A stretch of 64,000 nucleotides of DNA from Duganella radicis (GTDB lineage Bacteria > Pseudomonadota > Gammaproteobacteria > Burkholderiales > Burkholderiaceae_D): the NCBI RefSeq assembly GCF_009720825.1, contig NZ_WNKY01000031.1, forward strand, positions 1 to 64,000. Direction: 5' to 3'. The stretch's first letter is position 1, and each line of letters begins with the position of its first letter. Below are positions 59,681-64,000 of the stretch, piece by piece. The notes beneath the pieces are model-generated. The model saw nothing but the letters and a program-made list of their open reading frames with translations, made no database searches and was not told the DNA's origin. Position numbers and translations under genes: made by a program.

Positions 59681-60907
59681 ATGATGGAATTGACTGGTAA
59701 AAAAATCGTCCTCGGCCTGTCCGGCGGCGTGGCCTGCTACAAGGCCGCGGAGCTGTGCCGCGCCTTCACCAAGGCCGGCGCTTCGGTGCAGGTGGTGATG
59801 ACCGAAGCGGCCACCCACTTCATCACGGCCGTCACCATGCAGGCGCTGTCCGGCCGCGCCGTGTACACCGACCAGTGGGACCCGCGCGTCAACAACAACA
59901 TGGCCCACATCGACGTCACGCGCGATGCGGACGCCATCATCATCGCGCCCTGCTCGGCGGACTTCATCCGCAAGCTGGCGCACGGCGCCTGCGACGACCT
60001 GCTGTCGACCATGTGCGTGGCCCGCCCGCGCAATGTGCCGCTGCTGATCGCGCCGGCCATGAACGTGGAGATGTGGCAGAACCCCGCCACCCAGCGCAAC
60101 GTGCAAACGCTGCGCGACGACGGCATCACCATCTTCGGCCCGGCGGCCGGCGACCAGGCTTGCGGCGAAGTGGGCCTGGGCCGCATGCTGGAACCGGAAC
60201 AGCTGCTGGAAGAAGTGATCGCGGCGTTCCAGCCGAAAGTATTGGCGGGCAAGCGCATCATGATTACCGCCGGTCCGACCTTCGAGCCGATCGACCCGGT
60301 ACGCGGCATCACCAATCTGTCCTCGGGCAAGATGGGCTATGCCGTGGCGCGCGCCGCGCGCGAAGCCGGCGCCGAAGTGGTGCTGGTGTCCGGCCCTGTC
60401 ACGCTGCCGGTGCCGTTCGGCGTGCAGCGCATCAGCGTGCAGAGCGCGCAGCAGATGTACGACGCGGTGATGGCCGATGTCGATCATCAGCACATCTTCA
60501 TCGCCGTGGCGGCGGTGGCCGACTGGCGCATCGCTAACTCAAGCGAACAAAAACTGAAGAAGAACCCCGACGGCACCGCGCCCGACCTCAAGTTCGAGCA
60601 GAACCCGGACATCCTCGCCACCGTGGCGGCCCGCACCAACCTGGCCGGCCACCCCTACTGCGTGGGCTTTGCCGCCGAGTCGGAAAACCTGGTGCAGTTC
60701 GGCGCCGACAAGCGCGAGAAAAAAGGCATTCCGCTGCTGGTCGGGAACATCGGCCACCACACCTTCGGCCAGGACGACAACACCATCATCCTGTTCGACG
60801 AAAACGGTCACACCATCCTGCCGCGCGCCGACAAACTGACGCTGGCGCGCCAACTGATTTCGGAGATTTCGAAACGCATCTCCCAACACTCCTTGTTCGC
60901 TAAATAA
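59681..60907 (+). CDS. coaBC: Bifunctional CoaBC: phosphopantothenoylcysteine decarboxylase / phosphopantothenate-cysteine ligase
   Basis: CoaBC (Dfp), 408 residues, makes 4'-phosphopantetheine from phosphopantothenate and Cys. The N-terminal flavin-dependent decarboxylase has the active His76 (NMAHIDVTRDAD), PAMNVEMW and Cys near residue 159 (DQACGEVGLGR). The C-terminal ligase has TAGPTFEPIDPVRGITN. Two ATGs start in tandem (MMEL). It abuts dut directly: TAA and ATG are adjacent. The dfp-dut pair is conserved in proteobacteria. Confidence 0.96.
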   Translation: MMELTGKKIVLGLSGGVACYKAAELCRAFTKAGASVQVVMTEAATHFITAVTMQALSGRAVYTDQWDPRVNNNMAHIDVTRDADAIIIAPCSADFIRKLAHGACDDLLSTMCVARPRNVPLLIAPAMNVEMWQNPATQRNVQTLRDDGITIFGPAAGDQACGEVGLGRMLEPEQLLEEVIAAFQPKVLAGKRIMITAGPTFEPIDPVRGITNLSSGKMGYAVARAAREAGAEVVLVSGPVTLPVPFGVQRISVQSAQQMYDAVMADVDHQHIFIAVAAVADWRIANSSEQKLKKNPDGTAPDLKFEQNPDILATVAARTNLAGHPYCVGFAAESENLVQFGADKREKKGIPLLVGNIGHHTFGQDDNTIILFDENGHTILPRADKLTLARQLISEISKRISQHSLFAK

Positions 60908-61357
60908 ATGAAAAACGTAGACGTTAAAATCCTTGACCCGCGCATGAAAGAACAGCTGCCGGCCTACGCCACGCCAGGATCGGCGGGGCTGGACCTGCGC
61001 GCCTGCATCGATGCGCCGATGGTGATCGAAGCCGGCCAGACCGTGCTGATTCCAACCGGCCTGGCGATTCACATCGCCGATCCGGGCTATGCCGCCATGA
61101 TCCTGCCGCGCAGTGGCATGGGCCATAAAAACGGCATCGTGCTGGGTAATCTGGTAGGCTTGATCGACTCCGACTATCAGGGCCAGTTGATGGTGTCGAC
61201 CTGGAACCGCGGCCATAGCGCCTTCACGCTGCAACCGATGGAACGCCTGGCGCAACTGATCATCGTACCGGTACTGCAAGTCGGCTTTAATGTAGTTGAA
61301 GAATTCGACACCAGCGAACGCGGCGCCGGCGGTTTCGGCAGCACTGGCAAACACTAA
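60908..61357 (+). CDS. dut: dUTP diphosphatase
   Basis: Dut, 149 residues, is the trimeric dUTPase. Motifs are visible in order: SAGLDLRA (1), PRSGMGHKNGI (2), GLIDSDYQGQL (3), ERLAQLII (4) and RGAGGFGSTG (5). All five are intact. It starts on the base after the coaBC stop, which implies coupled translation. It keeps dUTP out of DNA and supplies dUMP. Confidence 0.97.
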   Translation: MKNVDVKILDPRMKEQLPAYATPGSAGLDLRACIDAPMVIEAGQTVLIPTGLAIHIADPGYAAMILPRSGMGHKNGIVLGNLVGLIDSDYQGQLMVSTWNRGHSAFTLQPMERLAQLIIVPVLQVGFNVVEEFDTSERGAGGFGSTGKH

Positions 61358-61378
61358 AAATGGAGACGGAGCACAGGG

Positions 61379-62467
61379 ATGAACAAGACGCATAAATTTG
61401 GCACACTCTCCCTGATTGCGGCGGCCTCGCTGCTATCCGCCTGCTCCACCTTCCAATCCCAGCCGGCCGCGCCGGAACCCGCGCTGGCGGTGGTCAGCAG
61501 CGTGACCGAAGCGCCGCCGGTGGTCACCGCCAAGATGGCCGCCGCGCGCCAGCAACTGAGCCAGATGGTGGCCTTGCAGGATCGCCTGTACCGCATCGCC
61601 GGCCCCCTGCTGATCAACAACGCCGATCTGTGCCGCACGCAGGCGCGCAATCTGCTCGGCTTCACCGCCAAGAACAAATACTCCTACACCGGCGAATTCG
61701 TCGACGCCGCGCAAGCGGTGCTGAACTACGGCGACCGCCTGGAAGTGGCCAGCGTGCTGTCCGGCAGCGGCGCCGCGCGCGCCGGCCTGCGCAAGGGCGA
61801 CGCACTGGTGGCGGCCAACGGCAAGGTGCTGCCGATCGGCGCCAACGCCGAAACGCTGGCCGCCGGCATCCTCGGCCCGCTGGCCAGCAGCAGCCAGTCG
61901 CTCGATTTGACGGTGGCGCGCGGCGGCAGCAACCAGCAGCTCAAGGTGCCGGTCACGCGCGCCTGCGCCTTCAAGATTGACATCGGCAACTCGGACAACA
62001 TCAACGCTTACTCCGACGGCCAGCGCGTGATGATCACGCGCGGCATGGTCAACTTCGCGCAGAGCGACGAGGCGATTGCCTACGTGCTGGCCAAGGACAT
62101 CGCCCACAATGTGCTGGGCCACGCCGCCATCACCAAGCAGGCTTACACGGTGGGCAGCATCATCGACAACCTGGTGGGGGTGCGCCCCGACCTGTCGATG
62201 TTGATCGGCACCGCCGGCGTGAAGCCGATGCCGCAGGATCTCGACGGCGCGGCCGACTATCTGTCGCTGTACATGGTGGCGCGCGCCGGCTACAGCATCG
62301 AAGGCGCGCGCGCTTTCTGGCAGCGTCTCGCCAACCAGTATCCGGCCACGGTACTGAACGGCTACACCGCCAACCACCCGGCCGTGTCGCACCGCCTGAT
62401 GGTGATCGACAAAACCGTCGCCGAAATCCGCAGCAAGCAAGCGGCCAAGCGGCCACTGGTTCCTTGA
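61379..62467 (+). CDS. M48-like PDZ lipoprotein with degenerate metal site
   Basis: A 362-residue outer-membrane-type lipoprotein: signal with lipobox LLSAC (Cys22). A PDZ-like part (about 110-205; SGAARAGLRKGDALVAANG) is followed by an M48 metallopeptidase-like domain. The zinc motif HExxH is replaced by Lys239-Asp-Ile-Ala-His243, and the third ligand Glu becomes Asp (DGAADYLSLYMVARAG). Only the second histidine is kept, so it is probably not a working protease. M48-type residues HPAVSHRL remain. It could act as a chaperone or scaffold. It follows dut by 21 bp, with GGAG before the ATG. Confidence 0.8.
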   Translation: MNKTHKFGTLSLIAAASLLSACSTFQSQPAAPEPALAVVSSVTEAPPVVTAKMAAARQQLSQMVALQDRLYRIAGPLLINNADLCRTQARNLLGFTAKNKYSYTGEFVDAAQAVLNYGDRLEVASVLSGSGAARAGLRKGDALVAANGKVLPIGANAETLAAGILGPLASSSQSLDLTVARGGSNQQLKVPVTRACAFKIDIGNSDNINAYSDGQRVMITRGMVNFAQSDEAIAYVLAKDIAHNVLGHAAITKQAYTVGSIIDNLVGVRPDLSMLIGTAGVKPMPQDLDGAADYLSLYMVARAGYSIEGARAFWQRLANQYPATVLNGYTANHPAVSHRLMVIDKTVAEIRSKQAAKRPLVP

Positions 62468-62477
62468 GGAGAACGCC

Positions 62478-62873
62478 ATGCACAAGCCGGCCCTGATCGC
62501 AATCGCATTGATGTTGACGGCCGGCTGGGCACAGGCGGCGCAATGGATGAAGGTGGGCGGCAGCAGCGGCAACCTCTTCTACATCGACAAGGCCAGCGTG
62601 ATCAAGACCGACAAGACGCGCAAGGTGTGGTCGATGCAAAGCTATGGCCGCGCGCAGAAGACACCGGAGGGCAAGTTGTATCGCTCGGTGAAGATGCTGC
62701 ATGTGTACGCGTGCGAGGAGCACACCACCACCCTGCTGGCACAGGTCTACTACCCGGAAGCCATGGGCAAGGGCGAGCCGGTGGAGAACTACAAGTTCGA
62801 GAAATTCAACCCGGAAGACATCGTGCCGGACAGCGCCTTCGACAGCGCGCTGGAAGCCGCCTGCAAGATCTAA
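62478..62873 (+). CDS. Small secreted protein, surface-adhesin E-like
   Basis: This 131-residue protein has a Sec signal peptide (LIAIALMLTAGWAQA) and a single small domain with WMKVGGSSGNLFYIDKASV, VWSMQSYG and YACEEHTTTL. This pattern (a W near the mature start, YID, and VW) resembles the Adhesin_E family of Haemophilus protein E-like proteins, though most relatives in environmental bacteria are uncharacterised. Two Cys could form a disulfide. It follows the M48-like gene by 10 bp, and its end overlaps a small convergent gene. Confidence 0.7.
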   Translation: MHKPALIAIALMLTAGWAQAAQWMKVGGSSGNLFYIDKASVIKTDKTRKVWSMQSYGRAQKTPEGKLYRSVKMLHVYACEEHTTTLLAQVYYPEAMGKGEPVENYKFEKFNPEDIVPDSAFDSALEAACKI

Positions 62874-62998
62874 TTCGGGAAGTTGGGGAAGACCGTCGCC
62901 ATCAGCCAGGTCAGGCCGGCGCAAATCAATACAGCGAAAATCAGCACCACCAGCAGGCGGCCGAATTTGGGTGAACCGTCGTCTTCCTTCTGAGGCAT
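62870..62998 (-). CDS. 42-residue single-pass membrane protein
   Basis: This short minus-strand frame begins MPQKEDDGSPKFGR and then has one hydrophobic helix of about 21 residues (LLVVLIFAVLICAGLTWLMA) and ends VFPNFPN. The ATG has AGGGA 6 nt upstream, and TATACT lies further upstream as a possible -10 on the same strand. Charged start, one helix and short tail are like many real small inner-membrane proteins. The end overlaps the convergent adhesin-E-like gene by 4 bp. The function is unknown. Confidence 0.65.
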   Translation of the reverse strand: MPQKEDDGSPKFGRLLVVLIFAVLICAGLTWLMATVFPNFPN

Positions 62999-63042
62999 AT
63001 CCGTTCCCTGCAAGATTGGCATCGGCGTAGTATATTCCATCC

Positions 63043-64000
63043 ATGGACTCTATCGACCTCGAAGTTTTGAAAACCAGCGCCGCGTGGATCGCGTCCGGGC
63101 GCCGCTGCGAGCTGATCACCGTCATCAAGACCTGGGGCTCCAGTCCGCGCCCCATTGGCGCCACGCTGGCCATCTGCGAGGACGGCACGGTGATCGGCTC
63201 CGTCTCGGGCGGCTGCATCGAGGACGACCTGATCGCGCGCGTGCGCAACGAGGGCATCAGCCGCACTGTTCCCGACATCGTCAGCTACGGTATCACCGCC
63301 GACGAGGCCCATCGTTTCGGCCTGCCTTGCGGTGGGACCATTGAGTTGTCGATCGAGCCGCTGTCGGCGCGCAGCCGTATTGCCGAGCTGCTGGAGCGGC
63401 TGGAGCGCCATGAGCTGGTGCAGCGCCGCGTGGACCTTCACAGCGGTGAAGTGGAATTGTCGCGCGCGGCGCCCGGGGCGCAGCTGCAAATCAGCGAACA
63501 AGCCATGGTCACCATCCACGGCCCGCGCTGGCGGCTGCTGATCATCGGTGCGGGGCAGTTGTCGCGCTTTCTGGCGCAGATTGCGCTGGCCATGGACTAC
63601 AGCGTGATCGTTTGCGATCCGCGCGAAGAATACCGCGCCGGCTGGCATGTGGACGGCGTGCAGCTGGTGCACGAGATGCCGGACGATGTGGTGATCGACA
63701 TGAAGCTGGACCGCCGCAGCGCGGTGGTGGCGCTGACGCACGATCCCAAGCTGGACGATCTGGCCTTGATGGAGGCGTTGAAATCGGACGCTTTCTACGT
63801 CGGCACGATTGGCTCGCGCCTGAACAACAGCAAGCGCCGCGAGCGATTGCTGGAATTCGATCTGACGCCGGAACAGCTGGCGCGCCTGCACGGACCGATC
63901 GGCCTGTACATCGGCAGCAAGACGCCGTCGGAAATCGCCATCTCGATATTGGCCGAGATGACCGCGATCAAAAACGGCGTGCCGACCAACCTGATCGTGC
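63043..64000 (+). CDS. XdhC/CoxI-family protein (partial)
   Basis: XdhC/CoxI-family protein, cut at the window edge after 319 codons. The N-terminal XdhC domain is shown by TWGSSPRPIGATLAICEDG and SVSGGCIEDDL, and FGLPCGGTIELSIEP has the conserved Cys. A C-terminal Rossmann-like part follows (LLIIGAGQLSRFLAQIA, FYVGTIGSRLNNSKRRERL in part, GLYIGSKTPSEIAISILAEM). XdhC binds molybdenum cofactor and helps mature xanthine dehydrogenase. It starts with ATG without a strong ribosome site and overlaps the upstream region of the small minus-strand gene. Confidence 0.88.
   Translation, partial: MDSIDLEVLKTSAAWIASGRRCELITVIKTWGSSPRPIGATLAICEDGTVIGSVSGGCIEDDLIARVRNEGISRTVPDIVSYGITADEAHRFGLPCGGTIELSIEPLSARSRIAELLERLERHELVQRRVDLHSGEVELSRAAPGAQLQISEQAMVTIHGPRWRLLIIGAGQLSRFLAQIALAMDYSVIVCDPREEYRAGWHVDGVQLVHEMPDDVVIDMKLDRRSAVVALTHDPKLDDLALMEALKSDAFYVGTIGSRLNNSKRRERLLEFDLTPEQLARLHGPIGLYIGSKTPSEIAISILAEMTAIKNGVPTNLIV

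Noticed and set aside
1..64000. tRNA, rRNA, intact insertion sequence, prophage or CRISPR array
   Set aside because: None was seen on reading both strands; the only mobile-element-like trace is the decayed Rpn-family gene.

Overview
The window is high-GC chromosomal DNA from a motile betaproteobacterium, most likely Oxalobacteraceae (Massilia/Duganella/Janthinobacterium group). The evidence is the lateral-flagellum gene order (flgA opposite flgBCDEFGHIJKL, then flgM-flgN, motC-motD, fliA, flhG, flhF, flhA, flhB), the ribF-ileS-lspA-coaBC-dut housekeeping block, and an autoinducer locus of the Cqs/Lqs/Jqs type known from Janthinobacterium/Duganella. Almost all of the window is ordinary, tightly packed core genome. 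There are no tRNA or rRNA genes, no intact insertion sequence, no CRISPR array and no prophage.

Layout. 1-11 kb: flagellar rod, ring and hook genes flgB to flgL, leftward. 11.1-12.7 kb: flgA, flgM and flgN, rightward, with a near-consensus sigma-28 promoter before flgM. 12.7-21.2 kb: the leftward unit flhB, flhA, flhF, flhG, fliA, motC, motD, interrupted between flhA and flhF by a decayed Rpn-family gene. 21.2-26.3 kb: leftward housekeeping genes (FAH-family hydrolase, RsuA-like and RluC pseudouridine synthases, S49 peptidase, Rieske protein, HAD phosphatase). 26.3-30.1 kb: rne with a long structured leader. 30.2-34.6 kb: moaA, a mobA-moeA fusion, and the FetAB-like exporter. 34.6-39.5 kb: leftward jqsA, truncated globin, rmuC, deoR-family regulator, MFS transporter. 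39.7-41.9 kb: rightward jqsS-jqsR. 42-45.5 kb: FtsX-type permease and adenine/adenosine deaminase. 45.9-50.7 kb: prkA-yeaH-spoVR stress operon. 51.2-55.1 kb: tonB-exbB-exbD-exbD and a TPR protein. 55.2-61.4 kb: ribF-ileS-lspA-coaBC-dut. 61.4-64 kb: degenerate M48-like lipoprotein, adhesin-E-like protein, a 42-residue membrane protein and the start of xdhC.

The most interesting region is the alpha-hydroxyketone quorum-sensing locus. The synthase gene and the sensor-kinase/response-regulator pair diverge from a 175-bp spacer that contains two perfect FNR/Anr-type boxes (TTGAT-N4-ATCAA) 66 bp apart. A group II truncated globin lies 15 bp downstream of the synthase. This suggests oxygen control of a quorum-sensing system. 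Also notable are a consensus sigma-54 promoter whose predicted start falls inside a terminator hairpin behind spoVR, a FlhG with a degenerate ATP site, four 10-bp repeats before a deoR-family gene, and the long hairpin-bearing rne leader. Functions are read from motifs and gene context; nothing was searched against a database.
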